In this document: positions 7,465-14,579 of the stretch, in pieces
How the letters are laid out: each line of letters begins with the position of its first letter
Numbering within the stretch: the stretch's first letter is position 1
Source of the DNA: JAXGYX01 sp964487355
GTDB lineage: Bacteria > Bacillota > Clostridia > Saccharofermentanales > Fastidiosipilaceae
Direction of reading: 5' to 3'
Assembly (NCBI GenBank): GCA_964487355.1
Contig: CAZAPS010000022.1
Span: 1-25,465 of the forward strand
Length of the DNA: 25,465 nt
Made by a program: the position numbers and the translations under genes
The notes under the pieces: model-generated
Databases searched by the model: none
What the model saw: only the letters and a program-made list of their open reading frames with translations
What the model was told of the DNA's origin: nothing

Positions 7465-8362
7465 CGGAGAGCTCCTTTGATTCGTTGCGCGGATCTTTTT
7501 CGACATCGCGGTGACTCACCAGCACTCGGTGGTCGCTTTGACGAAGACGACGGGCCAAATCTTCGGTTATCGCCACCGAGCGATGTCGTCCGCCCGTGCA
7601 GCCCACTCCGATGGTCAACCGCGCCTTCCCCTCCCGCACATAGAGCGGCAAGGAGAATTTAAACATCTCCTCATGCATCTTCATGTAAATTTGCGTCTCT
7701 TCGTGTCTCAGCACATCCTCGCTGACCTCTTTGTCCAATCCGCAAAGTGGTCGCAATTCAGGGTTGTAAAACGGGTTTGGGATGAACCGCACGTCCATCA
7801 TCACATCGCATTCAAGCGGTATGCCATATTTAAAGCCGAACGAGACGATCAACACCGACATGCGCTCATCCGGACCATCCTCACGCTTCAGCAAACGATA
7901 CATATAGTTTCGCAGGTCAAGATTGATCATGTTGGAGGTATCGATCACATCGTCAGCCTGATAGCGTAAAAACTCCAACTGGCGTCTTTCGGTGGCGATC
8001 GCCTGCGCCATGCCCATCTGCCTGGCCAATGGATGATTGCGCCTCGTTTGTTTATATCGTCGGATCAACACTTCGTCCGAGCAGTCCAGGAAAATTATGC
8101 GATATTGTATACTTTGCTTCTTGAGATTGTCCAGCGCCTCCTGAGCGCCGGCCAAAAATTCCGCGCTTCTCACATCGATCACAAAAGCGAGACGCTCAAT
8201 GCCAAAACCCTCGCCGCCCTGACCTTGCAAAAAGGTGTGTACCAGACTGTTCAGCAATTGGGGGGGCAGATTGTCAATACAGAAATAGCCCATATCCTCT
8301 AAAAAACTGACCGCTCTGGTCTTTCCCGCACCTGACATTCCGGACAAAATGATGATGTCCAT
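7451..8362 (-). CDS. rapZ: RNase adapter / nucleotide-binding protein RapZ (YvcJ family)
   Basis: P-loop ATP/GTP-binding protein. In enterobacteria RapZ delivers the small RNA GlmZ to RNase E and so controls glucosamine-6-phosphate synthase. The Gram-positive homologue YvcJ has a less clear role, linked to competence in Bacillus. It has 303 residues. Walker A GMSGAGKT is at 8-15, the conserved GYFCIDNLP at 25-33, and the C-terminal GCTGGRHRSV is the family signature. The ATG at 8362 is preceded by GAGGAG about 11 bases upstream. It lies 42 bases after murB, and its last 14 bases overlap yvcK. Confidence 0.95.
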   Translation of the reverse strand: MDIIILSGMSGAGKTRAVSFLEDMGYFCIDNLPPQLLNSLVHTFLQGQGGEGFGIERLAFVIDVRSAEFLAGAQEALDNLKKQSIQYRIIFLDCSDEVLIRRYKQTRRNHPLARQMGMAQAIATERRQLEFLRYQADDVIDTSNMINLDLRNYMYRLLKREDGPDERMSVLIVSFGFKYGIPLECDVMMDVRFIPNPFYNPELRPLCGLDKEVSEDVLRHEETQIYMKMHEEMFKFSLPLYVREGKARLTIGVGCTGGRHRSVAITEDLARRLRQSDHRVLVSHRDVEKDPRNESKELSDAVE

Positions 8363-8404
8363 GTATCTTTTATCTCCTCATTTTCGTCTCATCCCAATCG
8401 CGTC

Positions 8405-9463
8405 TCACGGTTCACGTGGCCGCGACACACTAAGCTCCTCCTCGGTATAATCACCGACCAGGCGCAATTCAGTCTCCAGATGAACTTCATATTTTTCAAA
8501 AATAGTTTGTTGAATCTCACGAATCAATGAGATGACGTCCCGCGCTGTCGCGGCGCCGTCGTTCACGATGAACCCGGCATGTTTTTCGGACACCATCGCG
8601 TCGCCGATTCGTTTGCCTTTGAGACCGCTATCGGTGATGAGTTTGCCGGTATAGTGTCCGGGCGGGCGTTTAAATATGCTGCCCGCGCAGGGAAATTCCA
8701 GAGGCTGCGTGGAGGCGCGCCTGTTTTCATAGTCGTCCATCAGTTGCGCTATCAGCGCGTGATCCCCGCGTTGCAGCATGACCAGTGTCCCTAATATCAG
8801 TACGTCGCGCCGGCTAAACAGGCTGTCGCGGTAATCAAATTCGTGAGCCGCTCCCACCAGGGTTTTGATCTTCAAAGATTCATCAAAATAACGAGTCGCG
8901 ATCACAACATCCGACATGGATGAACCATACGCTCCGGCGTTCATATACACCGCTCCTCCGGTCGTGCCCGGAATTCCACAGGCGAACTCCAGACCGGTCC
9001 AGTCATTTCGCGCCGCGTGATTAGACAAGTCACTGAGCAAAGCGCCCGCTTCCGCGTACAGATAGAAGACATCGCCGCGCAGACCATCTCGACCAAGCTC
9101 ATCAAACCACGAAGATTCCGACAATTGACTGGCGCTGTATTCTGATATTCTCGAATAATTTTTACCCAAAGCGACGACCATGCCGCGGATACCGCGATCA
9201 CTGACCAGCAGATTGGATCCTCTGCCGATCACAGTGACCGGAATGCCACACGCCTGGCAGGCGACCATGATCTGATTGAATTGCGTCTCGTTGGACGGTT
9301 CGTAGAACCAGTCAGCCGGTCCGCCAATCTGAAATGTGGTATGCAGGCTCATCGGTTCCTGCTGGCGGATGTCGCCGGCGATCGCTCCCGCCCATTCGGT
9401 CAACGCCCGGCGTTGATCGTTCAATCGCGACACCGAGGTGTCGCTCGCATTCTGTTTGTCCAT
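8405..9463 (-). CDS. murB: UDP-N-acetylenolpyruvoylglucosamine reductase MurB
   Basis: FAD enzyme that reduces UDP-GlcNAc-enolpyruvate to UDP-MurNAc with NADPH, the second committed step of peptidoglycan synthesis. Motifs seen: FQIGGPADWF at 44-53, GRGSNLL at 80-86, GIPGTTGGAVYMNAGAYG at 163-180, AGSIFKRPPG at 260-269 with the catalytic serine at 262, and SEKHAGFIVN at 292-301. At 352 residues it is longer than the usual 300 or so. Part of the excess is an N-terminal extension; the rest is an extra acidic segment at about 105-133, between KNYSRI and YAEAGA. The ATG at 9463 has AGGAG five to six bases upstream. It follows hprK after a terminator-like hairpin. Confidence 0.95.
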   Translation of the reverse strand: MDKQNASDTSVSRLNDQRRALTEWAGAIAGDIRQQEPMSLHTTFQIGGPADWFYEPSNETQFNQIMVACQACGIPVTVIGRGSNLLVSDRGIRGMVVALGKNYSRISEYSASQLSESSWFDELGRDGLRGDVFYLYAEAGALLSDLSNHAARNDWTGLEFACGIPGTTGGAVYMNAGAYGSSMSDVVIATRYFDESLKIKTLVGAAHEFDYRDSLFSRRDVLILGTLVMLQRGDHALIAQLMDDYENRRASTQPLEFPCAGSIFKRPPGHYTGKLITDSGLKGKRIGDAMVSEKHAGFIVNDGAATARDVISLIREIQQTIFEKYEVHLETELRLVGDYTEEELSVSRPREP

Positions 9464-9475
9464 ACTGTACTCCTG

Positions 9476-9501
9476 AAAAGCCGGTCGAGAAATCGCCGGC
9501 T
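9476..9501 (-). terminator. Terminator-like hairpin between hprK and murB
   Basis: On the minus strand AGCCGG...CCGGCT form a nine-pair stem with one bulged base and a TTTC loop (9479-9501), followed by three to four T residues (9479-9476). It lies directly before the murB Shine-Dalgarno. The short U-tract suggests partial termination or attenuation, not a full stop, since hprK and murB otherwise look like one unit. Confidence 0.45.
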
Positions 9502-9560
9502 CTTTATTTGCTCATTGAATCCTTGTCATGTTCGAAGAGATGTTCGCGTGTCGCTCGCTC

Positions 9561-10487
9561 CTAGGCGTCTCGATTGCCAAACAAGCGGTCCATCAATGCC
9601 CGGCTCGCGTTGTATCCCATTTGTTTTTGGCGGAAATTGATCGCCGCGACTTCAAGAATAATTGCCAGGTTCCTGCCCGGCCGCACCGGAATGGTGATCG
9701 AGGGCACTTGTATGCCCAGGATATCCGTGAACTCCTCATTCAAGCCCAATCGTTCGTAGACCTTATCCTCATCCCACAGTTCGAGATTGATGACAAAATT
9801 AATTGACTCCTGCATTTTGACCGACGAAACACCATATAGCTCTTTCACGTCCAAGATGCCCAGACCCCGAATTTCAATCAGATAACGTATGATTTCCGGC
9901 GAGCGCCCAACCAACGTCGTGTCGGACACCCTTCTCACCTCGACCAGATCGTCCGCGATCAGGCGATGTCCCCGCTTGACCAGTTCCATGGCGGTCTCAG
10001 ATTTACCGACTCCACTTTCACCGAGCATCAGGATGCCCTCACCTAAAATCTCAACCAACACGCCATGCAGAGTCGTCTGAGGAGCCAGCTCAACGTTCAA
10101 ATACTTAATCAGCGAGCTCATCAGTGTTGAGGTGCCTTCGTCAGTGCGCAGCAGTGGCGTCTGATAACGGCGGGAACATTTGATGATCTCCTTAAAAACA
10201 TCGTGATGCCGGGAAACGATCAGGCAGGGTATGCCCTTGGAAAACAGGTTGTCGATCGACTTCAGACGTTCCTCATCCGACATACGCGCCAGATAGGCCA
10301 TTTCCTGATTGCCGATCAGCTGGATGCGATCCGGACCAAAATGATCGTAAAAACCACTCAGCTGCAAGCCCGGACGGGTCACGTCGGCCACAGTTATATA
10401 AATATCCTCGGTGTTGCCGAAGCTGGTGATCTCTTCGAGATGAAACTCATTGATGATCGATTTTAATGTCACGCTGGTGGTTGCCAT
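9561..10487 (-). CDS. hprK: HPr kinase/phosphorylase
   Basis: Bifunctional sensor of carbon-catabolite control. It phosphorylates HPr on serine 46 with ATP or pyrophosphate when fructose-1,6-bisphosphate is high, and dephosphorylates it with inorganic phosphate. It has 308 residues, the usual length. The catalytic region shows His141 in LHGVLVEI, Walker A GESGVGKSE at 156-164, the ADD acid pair near 179-180 and the HprK signature EIRGLGILDV at about 204-213. The ATG at 10487 follows GGAGGAG closely. It heads the block murB-rapZ-yvcK-whiA. Its partner HPr is not in the window. Confidence 0.96.
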   Translation of the reverse strand: MATTSVTLKSIINEFHLEEITSFGNTEDIYITVADVTRPGLQLSGFYDHFGPDRIQLIGNQEMAYLARMSDEERLKSIDNLFSKGIPCLIVSRHHDVFKEIIKCSRRYQTPLLRTDEGTSTLMSSLIKYLNVELAPQTTLHGVLVEILGEGILMLGESGVGKSETAMELVKRGHRLIADDLVEVRRVSDTTLVGRSPEIIRYLIEIRGLGILDVKELYGVSSVKMQESINFVINLELWDEDKVYERLGLNEEFTDILGIQVPSITIPVRPGRNLAIILEVAAINFRQKQMGYNASRALMDRLFGNRDA

Positions 10488-10518
10488 ACTTCTCCTCCAA
10501 ATTGCGCAGTCTGCAAAT

Positions 10519-10527
10519 ATTTTACCA
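10519..10527 (-). promoter_or_regulatory. Extended -10 promoter of hprK
   Basis: On the minus strand TGG-TAAAAT is a good extended -10 about 32 bases before the hprK ATG. No convincing -35 lies 17 bases upstream (GAGTAA). The leader would be about 25 bases. Confidence 0.5.
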
Positions 10528-10626
10528 CAAACATAAAGTCATTACTCTGTATCGGCCGCGCGATTGAATGATGGATGTCCACTCCGTGTAACTTCGCTCG
10601 GACTGTTTTGGGCGTCAAATTAACGC

Positions 10627-10655
10627 TTGACCTTTCCGGCAAGATTCGATAGTAT
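10627..10655 (+). promoter_or_regulatory. Promoter of tRNA-Gly
   Basis: A -35 TTGACC (10627-10632) and a -10 TAGTAT (10650-10655) are 17 bases apart, 40 bases before the tRNA. They diverge from the hprK promoter. Confidence 0.7.
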
Positions 10656-10694
10656 TGATATCGCTGATTCACATGAGTGATATCAGTTTCCCAT

Positions 10695-10769
10695 GCGGGA
10701 TTAACTCAGTGGTAGAGTGTCACCTTGCCAAGGTGAAAGTCGCGAGTTCGAATCTCGTATCCCGCTCCA
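10695..10769 (+). tRNA. tRNA-Gly (anticodon GCC)
   Basis: A full cloverleaf can be drawn. The acceptor stem is GCGGGAT/ATCCCGC, the D arm is ACTC/GAGT with the loop AGTGGTA, the anticodon arm is TCACC-TTGCCAA-GGTGA, and the T arm is GCGAG-TTCGAAT-CTCGT. The discriminator is T and a CCA end is encoded at 10767-10769. Loop position 34-36 reads GCC, decoding GGC and GGU glycine codons. It stands alone with its own promoter and terminator. Confidence 0.97.
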
Positions 10770-10792
10770 AAGCTCCCTTTCGGGAGCTTTTT
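10769..10792 (+). terminator. Intrinsic terminator of tRNA-Gly
   Basis: AAAGCTCCC-TTTC-GGGAGCTTT is a nine-pair stem followed by further T residues, starting at the last base of the tRNA CCA. It may also catch transcripts arriving from oadB on the minus strand, where no other terminator is evident. Confidence 0.9.
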
Positions 10793-10906
10793 CACGTTTA
10801 TTTCCCTTTTTTATTTTTTATTATTCACACCCACACATTCCCCGCCTATACATTCCCATTAGACTATCCATGTGCGACGGTGTGACGCGCGCGGGCGCCA
10901 AAACCT

Positions 10907-12022
10907 CTACATCAGCATCGCGATAATCACAGATCCCGCGATAATCGAAGCGATTTGCCCTGATACGTTCGCGCTTATGGCGGGCATCAGAATAAAATTG
11001 GTGGGGTCCTCCTGGACCGCCATCTTCTGAATGACCCGGGCGGACATTGGAAAGGCGGATATGCCACAGGCTCCAATCATGGGATTGATTTTATCTTTTA
11101 AGAACAGATTGATAAGCTTCGCGAGCAAGACGCCTCCTACCGTGTCAAAGACAAACGCCAGCAATCCAATACTGAGAATCAACAGTGTGTTGATCGAAAC
11201 AAACTGTTCGGCCACCATCGTCGAACCGATCGTGATCCCCATCAACAAGGTGACAATATTGGTCAATTCATGCTGAGCGGCTTCGGACAAGGTGTTGACC
11301 ACCAGCGCCTCTCGCAATAGGTTGCCAAACATCAATGAGCCGATCAATGGAGTGGAGCTCGGCGCGATCAAACCCGCGACGATCGTCACCAGAATTGGAA
11401 AGCTGATTTTCACGCTTTTTTTCACGGTTAAGTCATAGTCCGCGTCCATCCGGATCAACCGCTCTTTTCGTGATGTCATCAGTTTGATCACCGGCGGTTG
11501 AATGATCGGCACCAACGCCATATAAGAATACGCGGCGACTGTGATCGGCCCCAAATAGCGTTGGGCGAACAGGTTGGCGACATAGATCGATGTGGGACCA
11601 TCGGCCGCGCCGATTATGCCGACCGAGGCGGCCTCGCGCAATGTGAAGAAGCCCGTCGACCCGGCGATCAGCATCGCCACAAATATGCCCATTTGGGCGG
11701 CCGCGCCAAATAACAGCATGATCGGCCTTTTAAACAACGGAGAAAAGTCGATCATCGCGCCAATTCCAACAAATATCAAAACCGGGAACAATTCATTTGC
11801 GATACCGGCATTGAACAACACGTTCAGCCATCCACCGTCGATTACCGAAGAGGAAAGAGGAATGTTCGCCAAGATACAGCCGACTCCCATTGGAAGCAAC
11901 AACACCGGTTCATACTCTTTCGCTATGGCCAGATAAATCAATAACAATCCTATCAGCAACATCAAACCATGCTGCCAGGTAAAATTAGAAAAACCGCCAA
12001 TTAAACGTTCAAAAATCTCCAT
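10907..12022 (-). CDS. oadB: Na+-translocating decarboxylase beta subunit (OadB)
   Basis: Integral membrane subunit that decarboxylates the carboxybiotin carrier and couples this to outward sodium transport. The 371-residue protein is almost entirely hydrophobic membrane segments. The key IGAADGPTSIY motif holds Asp141, and NPMIGACGISAFP holds Asn313 and Ser322, with the same nine-residue spacing as Asn373 and Ser382 of the Klebsiella enzyme. The ATG at 12022 starts MEIFERLIGG; the open frame 28 codons upstream lacks a start signal and overlaps the spacer. It is the last gene of the oad operon. Length is shorter than the 433-residue Klebsiella form but similar to other family members. Confidence 0.94.
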   Translation of the reverse strand: MEIFERLIGGFSNFTWQHGLMLLIGLLLIYLAIAKEYEPVLLLPMGVGCILANIPLSSSVIDGGWLNVLFNAGIANELFPVLIFVGIGAMIDFSPLFKRPIMLLFGAAAQMGIFVAMLIAGSTGFFTLREAASVGIIGAADGPTSIYVANLFAQRYLGPITVAAYSYMALVPIIQPPVIKLMTSRKERLIRMDADYDLTVKKSVKISFPILVTIVAGLIAPSSTPLIGSLMFGNLLREALVVNTLSEAAQHELTNIVTLLMGITIGSTMVAEQFVSINTLLILSIGLLAFVFDTVGGVLLAKLINLFLKDKINPMIGACGISAFPMSARVIQKMAVQEDPTNFILMPAISANVSGQIASIIAGSVIIAMLM

Positions 12023-12092
12023 GGTTTCCCTTTCCACCGAATCCGGTGCCCGCGCATTCCGCGACCAACCTCGGTTTAGATAGCAAAATCGA

Positions 12093-12494
12093 TCATGACA
12101 GCACAATGATCACCTGCGCGGTCTCCACCTTGCTGCCTCTGCTGATCAAAGTCTGCAACACAACTCCATCTTTGGGTGAGGTGATCTCGTTTTCCATCTT
12201 CATCGCCTCGATCACACAAAGAACCTCTCCTTCGCTGACCGAATCACCTTCTTTCACACGCACATCCAAAACCGTTCCGGGCATCGGAGCGGTGACTGTC
12301 TCGCCCTTAGCCACCGCGACGTCGCTCTCAACCTCCGGAGCGTCCGGCGCCACGGCCGAGGAGTCCACAGTCGTGACCGGCGCCACAGGTGGCGCCACGG
12401 CAGCAGGCGTGTCCGTCACGCTGACCATCTTCGCCTCGCCCCTCTCCACTTCGACCTCATAATCTTTGCCGTTCAGTGAGATTTTATATTTCAT
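12093..12494 (-). CDS. Biotin carrier protein of the decarboxylase
   Basis: Free-standing biotinyl carrier that moves the carboxyl group from the alpha carboxyltransferase to the membrane beta subunit. Of its 133 residues, an N-terminal beta strand region (1-22) is followed by an alanine/proline/valine-rich flexible linker (about 28-65) and a biotinyl domain (66-133) with EAMKMEN, in which Lys99 is the biotin site. The ATG at 12494 (MKYKISLNGKDYEV) has AGGAG about eight bases upstream. It lies between oadG and oadB. In the classical enzyme this domain is the C-terminus of the alpha subunit, so here the alpha chain is split into two genes. The lipoyl possibility is less likely because AMKM is the biotin form. 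Confidence 0.93.
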   Translation of the reverse strand: MKYKISLNGKDYEVEVERGEAKMVSVTDTPAAVAPPVAPVTTVDSSAVAPDAPEVESDVAVAKGETVTAPMPGTVLDVRVKEGDSVSEGEVLCVIEAMKMENEITSPKDGVVLQTLISRGSKVETAQVIIVLS

Positions 12495-12558
12495 TGTCAA
12501 TTTCTCCTGTTCTGACCGCATCCGGTCTGATCATGCCTTAAAGTGATCCACATCTACT

Positions 12559-12981
12559 TCAAATGGACCCATCCTCTTTCTCCGACAAAGTCCGGATGGA
12601 CTTGAATCGCAGCTCATTCAAAGGGATTTGCGTCTCATCCGCCACAATCGCCATCAACAGCGCCGCGGTGGCGTCGTCCACGTCATTCAGATCGATCTCG
12701 CCCGCCCCCCCTTTTGCCGGCACAAGATCGGCGATCGGTCCACGCTCATGATCAGATGTGGTTCTCACACCCGCGGCAACGTCCGCGGACTCTGATCCTG
12801 ACGGAAGGCTCAGGCCGTTCGCTCTGCGCTCCGCCACTTTTTGCAGCAGGACAATGATCAGCCAAAACAACGCGAGCACGACAAACACCGACGCGAAACC
12901 GACCAGCGACACCATCCAAATAGATGGATCATCCGGGCGATCCGCCGACATCGCGTATGCGAGGCAAATTGAATTCAACAT
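12559..12981 (-). CDS. oadG: Decarboxylase gamma subunit (OadG)
   Basis: Small membrane-anchored subunit that tethers the alpha subunit to OadB and helps assembly. It has 140 residues. One hydrophobic segment (about 22-47, including FASVFVVLALFWLIIVLL) is followed by a charged cytoplasmic tail of variable sequence, the usual OadG plan. Family members are poorly conserved, so the call rests on this layout and on the gene order. The ATG at 12981 follows GGAGG and lies one base after the oadA stop, so translation is probably coupled. The tail lacks an evident cluster of zinc-binding histidines such as ends the Klebsiella protein. Confidence 0.85.
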   Translation of the reverse strand: MLNSICLAYAMSADRPDDPSIWMVSLVGFASVFVVLALFWLIIVLLQKVAERRANGLSLPSGSESADVAAGVRTTSDHERGPIADLVPAKGGAGEIDLNDVDDATAALLMAIVADETQIPLNELRFKSIRTLSEKEDGSI

Positions 12982-12982
12982 G

Positions 12983-14365
12983 TCAGTCCTCCATTTTCTC
13001 TATTGTGTAATGAGACCTGTTTCGCTGTCTCTGCGCCCTATACTCAAAGAATGATTCCGCGATGGACGGGAACAGGACATATGACAGCACATCTTCGATC
13101 GTTGAAGCCAACGCGCCCGCTTCTTCACGTCCTGTTTCCAAACCCGGTGGCATTGAATCAGCGAATCGGGTTTGGATTGGCAGTTCGTCGCCCAAAATCG
13201 AGTCCATCAAATCAGCGCGGATGGGTCCCGGAGATCGTCCGTACTCACCCATCATATACGCCTTCAGTTCTTTGGACGCGTTGCCATAGCGTTTTCCGGT
13301 CAGCACATTTTGCACCGCCTGCACGCCGACAATTTGACTCATCGGTGTGACCAGAGGTGGGTAGCCCAGATCCTCTCTCACCCTTGGCACCTCGGCGAGC
13401 ACATCGTCAAAACGGTCCATCGCGCCCAGACCTTTCAGTTGTGAGATCAAATTCGACAACATGCCACCCGGCACCTTATAGTTCAGCGCGTCGGTCCGCG
13501 TGCCTAAAACATATGGATCGATCAACCCTTCGTCTATATAACGTTGATGCAGCGGCAAAAAATAGTCATTGATCTTTTTCAACTGATCCGAATCAGTACC
13601 GGTATCAAAGCCCAATTCCTCAAGCGCGAAAACCATGGTCTCGGTAGCCGGTTGAGAAGTGCCTCCCGAAAATGATGAAATCGCCGTGTCGACAACATCG
13701 GCTCCGGCCTCGGCCGCCTTCAGCAATGTCATGAAGCCCATGCCGGTGGTCGCGTGAGTGTGCAAGTGGAGACTGAGCTTGGTGGTCGCGCGCAGCGCCG
13801 TGACCAAGTCAAAAGCCTCCTTAGGCGTCATCACCCCGGCCATGTCTTTTATACAGATCGACGTGGCGCCCAACGATTCCATTTCGCGCACCAGCTCAAC
13901 ATATTTCTCCAAACTATGAATCGGACTGGTTGTGTAGCTGATGGCGACCTGGGCCTCGGCTCCACGCTTCAATGTCTCGTCGATCGCGACCTCCAAATTG
14001 CGCAGATCATTCAGCGCGTCAAAAATGCGAACGATGTCGATTCCGTTCGCCACCGATCGATTGACAAACTCTCTAACCACATCGTCCGGATATGGCTTAT
14101 AACCCAACAAATTCTGACCGCGCAGCAGCATCTGTAGCTTGGTGTCCGGACAGGCGTCTTTAATTTTACGCAGTCGCTCCCACGGGTCCTCATTTAAGAA
14201 ACGCAGACAACTGTCGAATGTGGCGCCGCCCCAGCATTCGATCGACTCATAACCTGCTCGATTCATGGCGGAGAGAATGTCCTCAAAGTCTTCAAATGGC
14301 ATCCGCGTCGCCATTTGAGATTGTTGCGCATCCCTTAAAACAGTTTCAGTAATTCCAATTCTCAT
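12983..14365 (-). CDS. oadA: Oxaloacetate decarboxylase alpha subunit, carboxyltransferase domain
   Basis: Carboxyltransferase that removes the carboxyl group from oxaloacetate and places it on biotin, giving pyruvate. The TIM-barrel signature is intact: TETVLRDAQQS with metal ligand Asp12, CIKDMAG with the carbamylated-lysine position Lys173, and LHLHTHATTG with His202 and His204. These four are each offset by five from Asp17, Lys178, His207 and His209 of the Vibrio enzyme. The 460 residues end after the conserved helical domain; there is no C-terminal biotin domain, which is instead encoded two genes downstream. The ATG at 14365 is preceded by GAGGTG. It is the first gene of the oad operon, with a strong promoter. 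A 5S-type transcarboxylase or pyruvate-linked role cannot be excluded. Confidence 0.93.
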   Translation of the reverse strand: MRIGITETVLRDAQQSQMATRMPFEDFEDILSAMNRAGYESIECWGGATFDSCLRFLNEDPWERLRKIKDACPDTKLQMLLRGQNLLGYKPYPDDVVREFVNRSVANGIDIVRIFDALNDLRNLEVAIDETLKRGAEAQVAISYTTSPIHSLEKYVELVREMESLGATSICIKDMAGVMTPKEAFDLVTALRATTKLSLHLHTHATTGMGFMTLLKAAEAGADVVDTAISSFSGGTSQPATETMVFALEELGFDTGTDSDQLKKINDYFLPLHQRYIDEGLIDPYVLGTRTDALNYKVPGGMLSNLISQLKGLGAMDRFDDVLAEVPRVREDLGYPPLVTPMSQIVGVQAVQNVLTGKRYGNASKELKAYMMGEYGRSPGPIRADLMDSILGDELPIQTRFADSMPPGLETGREEAGALASTIEDVLSYVLFPSIAESFFEYRAQRQRNRSHYTIEKMED

Positions 14366-14409
14366 CTGAGCACCTCATCTGTAGTATCGAACCTATGTGA
14401 AAATAGCAC

Positions 14410-14425
14410 AAACATGATTATGTTT
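14410..14425. promoter_or_regulatory. Candidate operator below the oadA promoter
   Basis: The inverted repeat AAACAT-GATT-ATGTTT lies about 5 to 20 bases downstream of the inferred oadA start site, a common place for a repressor site. No regulator gene is adjacent and I do not recognise the motif. Confidence 0.4.
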
Positions 14426-14436
14426 TCCGTCCCCCT

Positions 14437-14465
14437 ATAGTAAAAGTGCAATAATTAATTGTCAA
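14437..14465 (-). promoter_or_regulatory. Promoter of the oad operon
   Basis: A perfect -35 TTGACA (14460-14465) and a -10 TACTAT (14437-14442) are 17 bases apart on the minus strand. The predicted start is near 14430, giving a leader of about 65 bases. Confidence 0.7.
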
Positions 14466-14503
14466 TCGAACCGGTGATTTTTCTTTCAGATCGCCACAAT
14501 CTG

Positions 14504-14509
14504 TATAAT
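14504..14509 (+). promoter_or_regulatory. Promoter -10 of the HEAT-like protein gene
   Basis: An exact TATAAT on the plus strand, with no good -35 at the normal distance. It is divergent from the oadA promoter, with about 40 bases between it and the oadA -35. Confidence 0.45.
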
Positions 14510-14579
14510 ATATGAAAAAATAGCCACACCGTCGAAATATGACTTCGCGGCGCGCGCTGATATGAATGTGAGGAAAACT

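Noticed and set aside
10793..10906. A further gene or terminator in the T-rich gap between tRNA-Gly and oadB
   Set aside because: The gap holds T-rich low-complexity sequence and no GC stem followed by a T-run on the minus strand, and no supported reading frame.
12983..13000. oadA as a truncated or frameshifted gene, because it lacks the biotin domain
   Set aside because: The stop is directly followed by a coupled oadG start, and an intact biotin carrier gene follows in the same operon, so the split is natural.
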